A stretch of 13,163 nt of DNA from Gallionellaceae bacterium. GTDB taxonomy: Bacteria > Pseudomonadota > Gammaproteobacteria > Burkholderiales > Gallionellaceae. The notes under the pieces were generated by a model. That model searched no databases, was not told where the DNA came from, and worked only from the letters and a program-made list of their open reading frames with translations. The translations under genes and the position numbers were made by a program. Within the stretch, counting starts at the first letter, position 1. The number at the start of each line of letters is the position of its first letter. The stretch is taken from contig PLYB01000254.1 of the NCBI GenBank assembly GCA_003151655.1, forward strand, positions 4,371-17,533. Direction: 5' to 3'. This document shows, piece after piece, positions 1-5,554 of this stretch.

Positions 1-26
1 AACCCGTCTACCAGAGAGAGACAAAC

Positions 27-815
27 ATGAGTACAAAATTACACCCGGCGCTGAAAATGACCTACGCGCAAAAAATTGAGCGCGCCGCTCATAAACGTGC
101 AGTGCTGCTGGACTTCCTTGCGTCCGGCGAGGTGTTCACCACCGTTGCCCTGGCGGCGGAGCTGTTGCAACTAAGCGAACAAACTGTCCAACCTATGCTG
201 AAGCGTCTTGTTGCCGAACAGATCTTGAGGGTGGACACGAAGGCGATACCGTTTTCAAAACTGAAATTGTATGGCATCACTGTCCACGGCCTCGCACTGA
301 CTGAATCTGCCAATCCAAAGTGCAATGAGTTCCGGGTCGGGCGGACGAAGCCCGGTTTTTTGGGTCATCATCTGGATTGTCAATTTGTCAGGATAATTAT
401 GCAGCAGCGCAACGGTTGGACGAACTGGGTGCCTGACAAACTCCTTCGAGGGGAGAACTCCAAGCGTTTAAGCACAATTCCAGACGGTCTGGCCACCATG
501 CCGGACGGGTGTAGGGTTGCGGTGGAAATTGAACTCAACATAAAATCAAAACCTCGCATGACGGATATGGTGGCTGGGCATATTCACCAAATGGTGAAGG
601 GGCATTACTCAAAGGTCTATTTTTTTACCCCGCACCTGGCTGCGCTGAAACGGGTCTTTAAATCTGTCGAGGCAATCAAGATGGACGGAGTCTTCGTAAA
701 AATATCAGCATATCATCGCAGCCGATTCATCCTTATGGATATACGCAAGTTGAAAAACACGGACATTAATCCGGGAAACTCGGTTAGCAATGTGATAATT
801 GATCTCTCCCTGTGA
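27..815 (+). CDS. Winged-helix / PD-(D/E)XK-like protein, replication-relaxation (MobC-like) family
   Basis: This 262-aa protein probably binds DNA and is of the type carried by plasmids and integrative elements. Residues about 36-68 read as a winged helix-turn-helix (ALAAELLQLSEQTVQPMLKR). A basic region follows, with the motif GHHLDCQFV at 113-121. At 151-175 there is an IPDG turn, then VAVEIELNIKSK, which resembles a PD-(D/E)XK fold core: D153, E167 and E169, with K173 nearby instead of a classical ExK. This order (wHTH, then nuclease-like core) is typical of replication-relaxation/MobC-like proteins. No catalytic activity can be assumed because the lysine is not in the canonical place. 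The ATG at 27 is preceded by a purine-rich AGAGAGAG about 6 nt upstream, which supports this start. It is the only complete plus-strand gene and may be a remnant of a mobile element. Family assignment is from pattern only and is moderately sure. Confidence 0.6.
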   Translation: MSTKLHPALKMTYAQKIERAAHKRAVLLDFLASGEVFTTVALAAELLQLSEQTVQPMLKRLVAEQILRVDTKAIPFSKLKLYGITVHGLALTESANPKCNEFRVGRTKPGFLGHHLDCQFVRIIMQQRNGWTNWVPDKLLRGENSKRLSTIPDGLATMPDGCRVAVEIELNIKSKPRMTDMVAGHIHQMVKGHYSKVYFFTPHLAALKRVFKSVEAIKMDGVFVKISAYHRSRFILMDIRKLKNTDINPGNSVSNVIIDLSL

Positions 816-817
816 AT

Positions 818-867
818 GATGCCGTGGGTGTTGCGAATGTTGGTATACATTCGACACACACGGCATC
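818..867. terminator. Strong 20-bp hairpin just after the first gene, possible terminator
   Basis: Arms at 818-839 (GATGCCGTGGGTGTTGCGAATG without its last two bases reads GATGCCGTGGGTGTTGCGAA) and 848-867 pair over about 20 bp, with one mismatch and a 2-nt bulge, around an 8-nt loop. The left arm starts 3 nt after the TGA of the upstream gene, the usual place for a transcription end. There is no T-run on the plus-strand 3' side, where GCACCCCCC follows, so it is not a canonical intrinsic terminator. It could instead be an mRNA-stabilising hairpin or the first element of the hairpin-rich region that follows. Confidence 0.4.
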
Positions 868-1082
868 GCACCCCCCGCATCTATCCACGGCATCTTCATG
901 CCTTTCTGCTCCCCGCTCCGAGCTGCGCTCAGCGCGGGAATCGGAAGGCGGTGCATAGCGCCCAAAGCCGCGCCACCCAAGCATTAAAGCATCTCTAGGG
1001 ACGTGGCTGGGAAGCGCCCCTTTTCGCTGTCGCTCTACCCGAGCAGGTCAACTGCGCGGAAGCCCCCGAAAAACCGCGCTGC

Positions 1083-1157
1083 GCGCTCGGGCAACCCGAT
1101 TCAGACGTCGATTTTTCGCTGTGCTCAAAACCGCCTTGAATCAGGTTGCCCGAGCGC
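1083..1157. repeat. 21-bp inverted repeat with 33-nt spacer
   Basis: Arms 1083-1103 and 1137-1157 are reverse complements except for one position, which would be a G-U or A-C type change in RNA. Core words are CTCGGGCAACC on the left and GGTTGCCCGAG on the right. The right arm shares 1149-1157 with the next hairpin (1149-1189), so the two structures are mutually exclusive. That is either a switch-like arrangement or the outcome of nested repeat insertion. Confidence 0.7.
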
Positions 1158-1189
1158 TCGCGGACGATGAAACTGTCCTTCGCTTCGGG
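1149..1189. repeat. GATGA-loop hairpin 1
   Basis: The inner stem GGAC/GTCC (1162-1165/1175-1178) closes the 9-nt loop GATGAAACT (1166-1174). The outer stem CCCGA/TCGGG (1149-1153/1185-1189) plus GCG/CGC (1154-1156/1181-1183) carries one extrahelical T at 1184 on the 3' side. Confidence 0.55.
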
Positions 1190-1211
1190 AACTTCCGGGG
1201 CTTCGCCCCCA

Positions 1212-1269
1212 CTCGATTTTTGGTTTCGGTTCGACGATGAAGCCGTCTCTCTCAACGCAAAAATTCGAG
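1212..1269. repeat. GATGA-loop hairpin 2
   Basis: The inner stem GAC/GTC (1233-1235/1245-1247) closes the loop GATGAAGCC (1236-1244). The outer stem CTCGA/TCGAG (1212-1216/1265-1269) continues as TTTTTG/CAAAAA (1217-1222/1258-1263), with a single bulged T at 1264. This is the same bulge position as in hairpin 1, five pairs from the base. Confidence 0.55.
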
Positions 1270-1328
1270 CGGCTCCCCCGATCCTTCCGCTGGCGCTACA
1301 GGAGGATTTCGCTTGTCGCTCATCCCCA

Positions 1329-1353
1329 ATTCGCACGATGAGACTGTGCGAAT
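1329..1353. repeat. GATGA-loop hairpin 3
   Basis: A perfect 8-bp stem ATTCGCAC/GTGCGAAT (1329-1336/1346-1353) closes the 9-nt loop GATGAGACT (1337-1345). The word CTCATC at 1319-1324, just 5' of the stem, is complementary to loop bases 1337-1342, so a pseudoknot is possible in principle. Confidence 0.6.
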
Positions 1354-1354
1354 C

Positions 1355-1428
1355 GGTGCCCCTGCGCCCTGCGGTTGCCAGAATCAAAATCCACGTCAAA
1401 ACCAGAACCGATTGGCAGACTGGGCACC
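1355..1428. repeat. Two-tier stem-loop between GATGA hairpins 3 and 4
   Basis: GGTGCCC (1355-1361) pairs with GGGCACC (1422-1428). Inside it, GCCA (1377-1380) and ATC (1383-1385) pair with TGGC (1413-1416) and GAT (1410-1412), with a two-base bulge. No GATGA loop is present in this one. Confidence 0.45.
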
Positions 1429-1460
1429 CTTGTCCTATAACTGTTTTTGGCTGACGCGCT

Positions 1461-1543
1461 CCGCTTGTCTCCCGGTGTTCAGGAAACGGGGCTGGGCGAT
1501 GAAGCGGTCCAGTCCGTTTCCTGAAATCCGGTGGCGCTAGCGG
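1461..1543. repeat. GATGA-loop hairpin 4, largest of the set
   Basis: The inner stem CTGGGC/GTCCAG (1492-1497/1507-1512, one G-U in RNA) closes the loop GATGAAGCG (1498-1506). A perfect 12-bp stem TTCAGGAAACGG/CCGTTTCCTGAA (1478-1489/1514-1525) lies outside it. Further out, CCGG pairs with CCGG (1472-1475/1528-1531) and CCGCT with AGCGG (1461-1465/1539-1543). Confidence 0.6.
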
Positions 1544-1573
1544 CTTGTTGTTCGGGACACAGGGGATCACACG

Positions 1574-1601
1574 CAGTAAGCAGTAAGCGGTTAGTGGTTA
1601 T
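1574..1601. repeat. Imperfect 7-bp tandem repeat, four units
   Basis: CAGTAAG, CAGTAAG, CGGTTAG and TGGTTAT follow one another without gaps. The first two are identical and the last two are diverged. It lies at the edge of the hairpin-rich region, in non-coding sequence. Confidence 0.5.
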
Positions 1602-1724
1602 CCATTACACGTTTCGGAAATGCTTCGCTTAATCCTGTAACTACACATCATCCGACACTCCACATAACGACACTTTGCTGAACTTCACTTTTGCAAACCG
1701 GACGTTCTCTAGCAAGTAGGTGGT

Positions 1725-2261
1725 TCAGTTAAAGAACGCCTGCACCGCCTCAAGGAAGTCGTGGGTAACGCGCTCGTTCACGTCCTCGCCGATCTCCAGC
1801 CTTTCGATTAGCTCGTTTTGGTGGCCGAACATTTCCAGCAGCAACGGCTTCAATTCGTCCAGATCGAAACTCCACCCGACCATGCCCGGTTCACCGGCCA
1901 CGGCCTCGCCGGACAGCAGCAGCGAAAGGACGAGCGGCACGGTCTGGTCAATGCGGCTGGCGAAGAAAGACCAATACGGCCATGCCTCAAACAGTTTGGT
2001 AAACCATTCCCGCACTTCTGAAATGGCCTCAAGCTCGCGGGGATCGTCGTCGTAGCCGTGGAACACCAGCGTTACCGCGCCCTCGGCACTCATGGCGGAA
2101 GAACGGTCACTGGATAGGCTTTTGAGCGCGGCCAGCACTCCCGATATATCGCCAGCGGTGATCGCAGCAGAATCGCAAACGACAATCACTTGCTGGTCTT
2201 TAACGGGGGAAAAGCGCGGGGTGGGCATTAGCGATTCCGGTAGCAATACGGCATCACGCAT
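1725..2261 (-). CDS. Conserved-looking hypothetical protein coupled to the YhcG/DUF1016 gene
   Basis: Function not recognised. I prefer the ATG at 2261 (178 aa): it lies in an ATG-CG-TGA junction with the end of the upstream nuclease gene, and GGAGGG sits immediately before it, although that spacing is unusually short. A GTG at 2279 would give 184 aa but has no visible Shine-Dalgarno. Residues below are numbered from the GTG. The protein opens with a beta-strand-like VIVVCDS (31-37) and continues with TLVFHGYDDDPREL (70-83), then an aromatic WPYWSFF (100-106). It ends in a long acidic helix-rich tail (138-184). The GYDDDPREL...WPYW pattern looks like a real conserved fold, and it reminds me of DUF1817/CRR6-type proteins without being enough to assign it. 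No signal peptide is seen. The coupling suggests it is co-translated with the nuclease and could be a partner or an immunity protein; that part is inference. Confidence 0.55.
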   Translation of the reverse strand: MRDAVLLPESLMPTPRFSPVKDQQVIVVCDSAAITAGDISGVLAALKSLSSDRSSAMSAEGAVTLVFHGYDDDPRELEAISEVREWFTKLFEAWPYWSFFASRIDQTVPLVLSLLLSGEAVAGEPGMVGWSFDLDELKPLLLEMFGHQNELIERLEIGEDVNERVTHDFLEAVQAFFN

Positions 2262-3357
2262 CACCCTCCACTTCACCACCAGTAGGGTTCGCCCGATTTG
2301 CCAGCCGCGCCTTGGACAGCGCCACCGCCTCGTGCAGCTTCTGCTCCAGCAGTTGCCGGGACGGCAGGCCAGTCAGATATTCGGCAACATGGATGCCGGT
2401 TTGATCCAACTCAAGAAGCTCGATCTGTTCGCGCTTCTTGCCTGTGCATAGAATGATGCCCAGCGGCGGCGCTTCATCCGGCTCTTGCTCATGCTTGGCG
2501 AGCCAACGCAGGTAGAGTTCCATCTGGCCTTTGTCAGCGGCTTTAAATTCGCCCAGCTTCAGCTCGATGGCCACCAGACGTTTGAGTCGGCGGTTGTAGA
2601 ACAGCAGGTCAATGTAAAAATCATCGTTGTCGATTTGCAACCGCTTCTGGCGGGCGACGAAAGTGAACCCCGCCCCCAGCTCCAGCAGGAAATTTTCCAG
2701 CTCGCGCAAGATGGCATCTTCCAAATCCTTTTCCAGATAGCGATCTTGCAGACCGAGAAAATCGAGGATGTAGGGGTCTTTGAGCACGAGGTTAGGACTC
2801 AGTTCGCCCTGCTCCCGCAGGGCTGCGAGTTCGGTGGTCAGCAACTCATCGGGCTTGCGCGACAATGCAGTACGCTCGAATAACATGGAATCCAACCGGC
2901 CTTGCAGGGTGCGTGTGCTCCAGCCTTCACTGCGGCACATCTCCAGATAAAATTCACGTTTAAGCGGGTCGTCAATGTAGATCAGGCTGCGCAAATGCGT
3001 CCAGCTCAATTGTCTACTCAGTGCGTAGACAATCTCCTCAGCCTCGAACACCTCGGCAAAGCGCAGCATGTGGCGCAGGTTCTTGGAGCTGAAGCCGCGC
3101 CCGTGTTCTGCCTCCAATTGTCTCGCTAACGTCGAGACAATCTGCTCACCATAGCCAGCGCGTTCGCCCTTGAGCACTTCGGTGCGGATGCGCTGGCCAA
3201 TGCGCCAGTAAAGCAGCGTCAAAGCCGAGTTGACCGTAGCAGCCAGCCCAGTCTTGGCCTCGTCAATCAGGCGGCGAATGTCGCTGACAAGACCCGGTGC
3301 TGACGTGTGATCCACCACGTTCTGCGTACCTGACGGAGAGATTTTTTTACGAGTCAT
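2254..3357 (-). CDS. yhcG: YhcG/DUF1016-family PD-(D/E)XK nuclease domain protein
   Basis: This 367-aa protein matches the DUF1016/YhcG architecture over its whole length. An alpha-helical N-terminal domain (about 20-165, including the LLYWRIGQRI segment at 48-57) is followed by a PD-(D/E)XK nuclease-like C-terminal domain (about 185-345). Visible core residues are D250 in FYIDLLFYNRRL, E265 and K267 in VAIELKLGEF, and Q278 in GQMELYL. The family is found near restriction-modification and other defence genes. Its biochemical role is poorly known; a DNA nuclease or a recombination/defence accessory is likely. The ATG at 3357 has a good Shine-Dalgarno (GAAGGGG, 6-nt spacing). The motif IVxxLxRQL occurs twice (residues 73-81 and 109-117), and each copy is encoded by a 9-bp inverted repeat. 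The gene is separated from gajB by a repeat-bearing spacer and overlaps the downstream hypothetical gene. Confidence 0.9.
   Translation of the reverse strand: MTRKKISPSGTQNVVDHTSAPGLVSDIRRLIDEAKTGLAATVNSALTLLYWRIGQRIRTEVLKGERAGYGEQIVSTLARQLEAEHGRGFSSKNLRHMLRFAEVFEAEEIVYALSRQLSWTHLRSLIYIDDPLKREFYLEMCRSEGWSTRTLQGRLDSMLFERTALSRKPDELLTTELAALREQGELSPNLVLKDPYILDFLGLQDRYLEKDLEDAILRELENFLLELGAGFTFVARQKRLQIDNDDFYIDLLFYNRRLKRLVAIELKLGEFKAADKGQMELYLRWLAKHEQEPDEAPPLGIILCTGKKREQIELLELDQTGIHVAEYLTGLPSRQLLEQKLHEAVALSKARLANRANPTGGEVEGDA
3009..3033. repeat. 9-bp inverted repeat inside yhcG (copy 2 in protein order)
   Basis: ATTGTCTAC (3009-3017) and GTAGACAAT (3025-3033) flank the 7-nt loop TCAGTGC. It encodes the IVYALSRQL motif on the minus strand. 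Confidence 0.75.
3117..3141. repeat. 9-bp inverted repeat inside yhcG (copy 1 in protein order)
   Basis: ATTGTCTCG (3117-3125) and CGAGACAAT (3133-3141) flank the 7-nt loop CTAACGT. It encodes IVSTLARQL on the minus strand. It lies exactly 108 nt (36 codons) from the other copy, with equal arm and loop lengths. Confidence 0.75.
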
Positions 3358-3380
3358 GTCTTACCCCTTCTTAAATATCG

Positions 3381-3450
3381 CGTAGCGCCGTAGGGCGTCA
3401 ATAAGCTTGTCCTGAGCATCGTCGAATGGCGAAGCGCATTGCGCCGGATG
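3381..3450. repeat. Interspersed palindromic repeat, copy 1 (yhcG-gajB junction), with a 24-nt insertion
   Basis: The copy reads ...GTCAATAAG, an extra 24-nt block at 3406-3429, then CGAAGCGCATTGCGCCGGAT. Without the block it lines up with copy 2 at 7647-7674. The block (CTTGTCCTGAGC...GTCGAATGG) itself resembles another dispersed bacterial repeat of the CCTGAGC-n-GTCGAA type. So two repeat families appear nested here. Confidence 0.6.
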
Positions 3451-3473
3451 AAAAGTATCAGTTACTTGTTTAA

Positions 3474-5552
3474 CTATGCGGACTCCAGCAGCACCGTGCT
3501 TCCATCCGGTTGAACCTGAAGTAGTCGCCATCCATGAGTTCGAATATCCTCCATATGCTTATCATTTAGCGCACCCTGCTTCATCGCCAGACACAAGAGG
3601 TGCGTCGGGCGGGTCATGGCAACGTAGTGAAGTTTTAGGCGAGCTTCTTGGCGTGTACCATCGGCTTTTTTCCATCCATGTTTTTTCTTGGTAAACCAAG
3701 GCAAAATAAGTTCAAGATTGTGGTCATACCAAAAAGTCTCAAGCACCAAGGTCGCAGTATGGGTTTGGCCTTTTACCGAATGGATCGATCCAGCTTGGAT
3801 AGAAACTTCCCTCCCATTCTTGCGGTAACGAAAAATGTTGTTCCTTATTCTGTTTGCGTCGGAGGGTGTTGCTGGTGTAAATGGCGTGTCATTCCACGTC
3901 AGAAAACCATCAACATCTGCTGATAGTGGCGATCCGGCAATTGCTTCCGCGATGCTTCGTACTATACCGAGCCAATGATCTTCCCATGTTTCTGTTGTTG
4001 GCGTTTTCTGCTTCACTGTGAATTGCACGATCAGGTTCTGGTATTGCTCACGAATATCAGGTGAAGTCTCCAAAAATTGGAGAATATGCCGATGGGGGTG
4101 CTTGGGGCGGATCAGAGATTTTTCTCCCGTCGTAAAATCTGACAATCGAAGAAAGCCCTCGGCAATCTTCTCGACCATCGCATGAGTTTCACGCTGCAGC
4201 TCCGATTTACCTTGTCCGGCGAAGACGTACTGCATGAAAGTATGGGGAGTTGGATCATGCTTTGTGAGTTCCGGGTCGTAATCTGGCCAATAGTGCCCGA
4301 TATGATTTGGGAACTTGTGATCCTTATCCTCGTCGGGTGGCCTGTGTATCTGGCCGACTGCCATAGCTGCAAACCATTCTTCACGCAATTCCAGATCAGA
4401 GAAGGTTTCAAGGAGCAGTTCTCCGTATGCGTCCAGAACTTTGGCAGCGCTATTTTCATCGAACAGAAAAATAGTGTGTTGCTCAGATTTAGAACCTGAC
4501 GCGAGGGATTTCTTGGGGCCGAGTCCTTGAAGACCATAGGGTTCAAGTCCAAGAGGATCGGCCATATCGGCAATTGTTTGACCGAAGCGATAACTATTGG
4601 GCAACTCCATCTTGCTCGCGCCAGGAAACTTGTCTGTTACTGCTTCTTCAGCGCCCTGAAAATCGAAAATCGCTTGGTTCGCATCTCCAAAACGCTGGCG
4701 GATAACCGCATTATCACCTTCCATAAATATCCGATTCAGAATTGCCGATTGCTCTTTGCTGTTGTCCTGCGCCTCGTCAATAAACAGTAGTGGGAAGCGG
4801 TCACGAATCGTATTAGCAAGTGCAGGGTACATCTTCAGTGTGAGGTGACCATAGGCGAACGTGTCTTCGTATGATGCATAACCATCCTTGAGAATGGCGC
4901 ATTTCCATTTATCAATTTGATTGAAAGCATCCGATTTACCGTTACGGTTCAAATTAAGGTCAACATTCCCTGCTTTAAGGCGGATATCCAAATTGTCACC
5001 TACATAATAAGCGTGACAGACAGCCGAAATGCGGAACTCTTCATTCTGAATCTTGCGATACAAATATCCAGGCAAATTTTTTCCGCCACCACTGAGCTTC
5101 AAAATCTTGCGTTCAGATATATCAGTGTCAAATCGGGTGCTGCTGTAGCCGCGTGATCGCAACAGTGGTAACGCCAGAAACTCGTTTACGAATCCATGAA
5201 TGGTTCCAATGTAGTGCGGATAGCTAAGCAGTCGTCGCCCAGCAGCGGTGTTGCCAAGGTGCTTCTCGATCTCGTGGCGAGCTGCGTTTGTGTGGGAGAG
5301 TACGCAGATGCCACGGGTACGGCATTGCCATTTCTCCGCCAGAATCGCCAGCTTAGCCACAAGAAGGGTAGTCTTGCCGCTGCCCGGACATGCAGCCACA
5401 TCAATGCTGTCCATGCACTTGAGAACCTCTTGGCGCGGATCAGTCCCTTCCGTTCCATAAAAAGCATCAACTGGCAAACCCAAGAGTTGAGATGCCCGAC
5501 AAATGTCTTCCTCCGTGACCGTTGGTGACTCGAATGTGCCTTCGCTGCTCAT
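3474..5552 (-). CDS. gajB: UvrD/Rep-like SF1 helicase, GajB-like partner of the OLD nuclease
   Basis: This 692-aa SF1A helicase is likely the ATP-dependent DNA-sensing subunit of a Gabija-type antiphage system. Motifs visible in order: Walker A ACPGSGKTT (54-62), Ia VLSHTNAA (84-91), Ib-like IGTIHGF (115-121), Walker B LLFIDEAQD (255-263), III GDANQAIFDFQG (289-300), IV NSYRF (319-323), V SIHSVKGQTH (589-598) and VI LHYVAMTRPTHLL (641-653). All the core residues needed for ATP hydrolysis appear present. The long segment between IV and V (about 340-580) is larger than in the prototype GajB, which is about 490 aa. The ATG at 5552 lies 2 nt after the gajA stop, implying one transcript and translational coupling. 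The helicase class is certain. The gajB name rests on the adjacent gajA-like gene; a related OLD/UvrD two-gene system cannot be excluded. Confidence 0.85.
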   Translation of the reverse strand: MSSEGTFESPTVTEEDICRASQLLGLPVDAFYGTEGTDPRQEVLKCMDSIDVAACPGSGKTTLLVAKLAILAEKWQCRTRGICVLSHTNAARHEIEKHLGNTAAGRRLLSYPHYIGTIHGFVNEFLALPLLRSRGYSSTRFDTDISERKILKLSGGGKNLPGYLYRKIQNEEFRISAVCHAYYVGDNLDIRLKAGNVDLNLNRNGKSDAFNQIDKWKCAILKDGYASYEDTFAYGHLTLKMYPALANTIRDRFPLLFIDEAQDNSKEQSAILNRIFMEGDNAVIRQRFGDANQAIFDFQGAEEAVTDKFPGASKMELPNSYRFGQTIADMADPLGLEPYGLQGLGPKKSLASGSKSEQHTIFLFDENSAAKVLDAYGELLLETFSDLELREEWFAAMAVGQIHRPPDEDKDHKFPNHIGHYWPDYDPELTKHDPTPHTFMQYVFAGQGKSELQRETHAMVEKIAEGFLRLSDFTTGEKSLIRPKHPHRHILQFLETSPDIREQYQNLIVQFTVKQKTPTTETWEDHWLGIVRSIAEAIAGSPLSADVDGFLTWNDTPFTPATPSDANRIRNNIFRYRKNGREVSIQAGSIHSVKGQTHTATLVLETFWYDHNLELILPWFTKKKHGWKKADGTRQEARLKLHYVAMTRPTHLLCLAMKQGALNDKHMEDIRTHGWRLLQVQPDGSTVLLESA

Positions 5553-5554
5553 TC

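Larger units (their letters stand above)
868..1724. other. Gene-free, hairpin-rich region; possible structured RNA or stem-loop array
   Basis: No convincing protein gene is visible here. Open frames of up to 191 codons exist (for example minus strand 995-1570), but they are low-complexity, Ser/Arg/Gly-rich and match no family I recognise. The region is instead dense in inverted repeats: a 21-bp imperfect pair (1083-1103/1137-1157), four hairpins with a shared GATGA-type loop (1149-1189, 1212-1269, 1329-1353, 1461-1543) and a two-tier stem at 1355-1428. A TTTCGCT-GTCGCTC-like word recurs near 1021, 1115 and 1307. After about 1570 the sequence loses GC and hairpins, and holds only a short heptamer repeat and AT-richer spacer. 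Candidate explanations are a structured non-coding RNA, an array of palindromic mobile repeats, or a decayed repeat-coding gene. The sequence alone does not decide. Confidence 0.4.

Noticed and set aside
816..998. 60-codon open frame following the first gene
   Set aside because: It starts inside the 818-867 hairpin, has no ribosome-binding site and no recognisable motif.
1083..1543. Integron attC-like sites, because of stems with extrahelical bases
   Set aside because: No GTTRRRY/RYYYAAC core sites flank the stems, no integron integrase is present, and there are no cassette genes.
1083..1543. CRISPR array
   Set aside because: Loop motifs are only about 9 nt, spacing is irregular (70, 101, 161 nt), there are no identical direct repeats of usual length, and no cas genes.
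995..1570. 191-codon open frame on the minus strand
   Set aside because: Composition is low-complexity (Ser/Arg/Gly-rich), it matches no family I know, the repeated loop peptide falls in different frames, and the inverted-repeat structure explains the sequence better. A decayed gene remains possible.
3372..3401. Sigma-70-like promoter for yhcG: TTGACG, 17-nt spacer, ATATTT on the minus strand
   Set aside because: The implied transcription start would fall inside the Shine-Dalgarno, 8 nt or so before the ATG, so the leader would be too short for the well-placed GAAGGGG. It is a chance match or at best a cryptic promoter.
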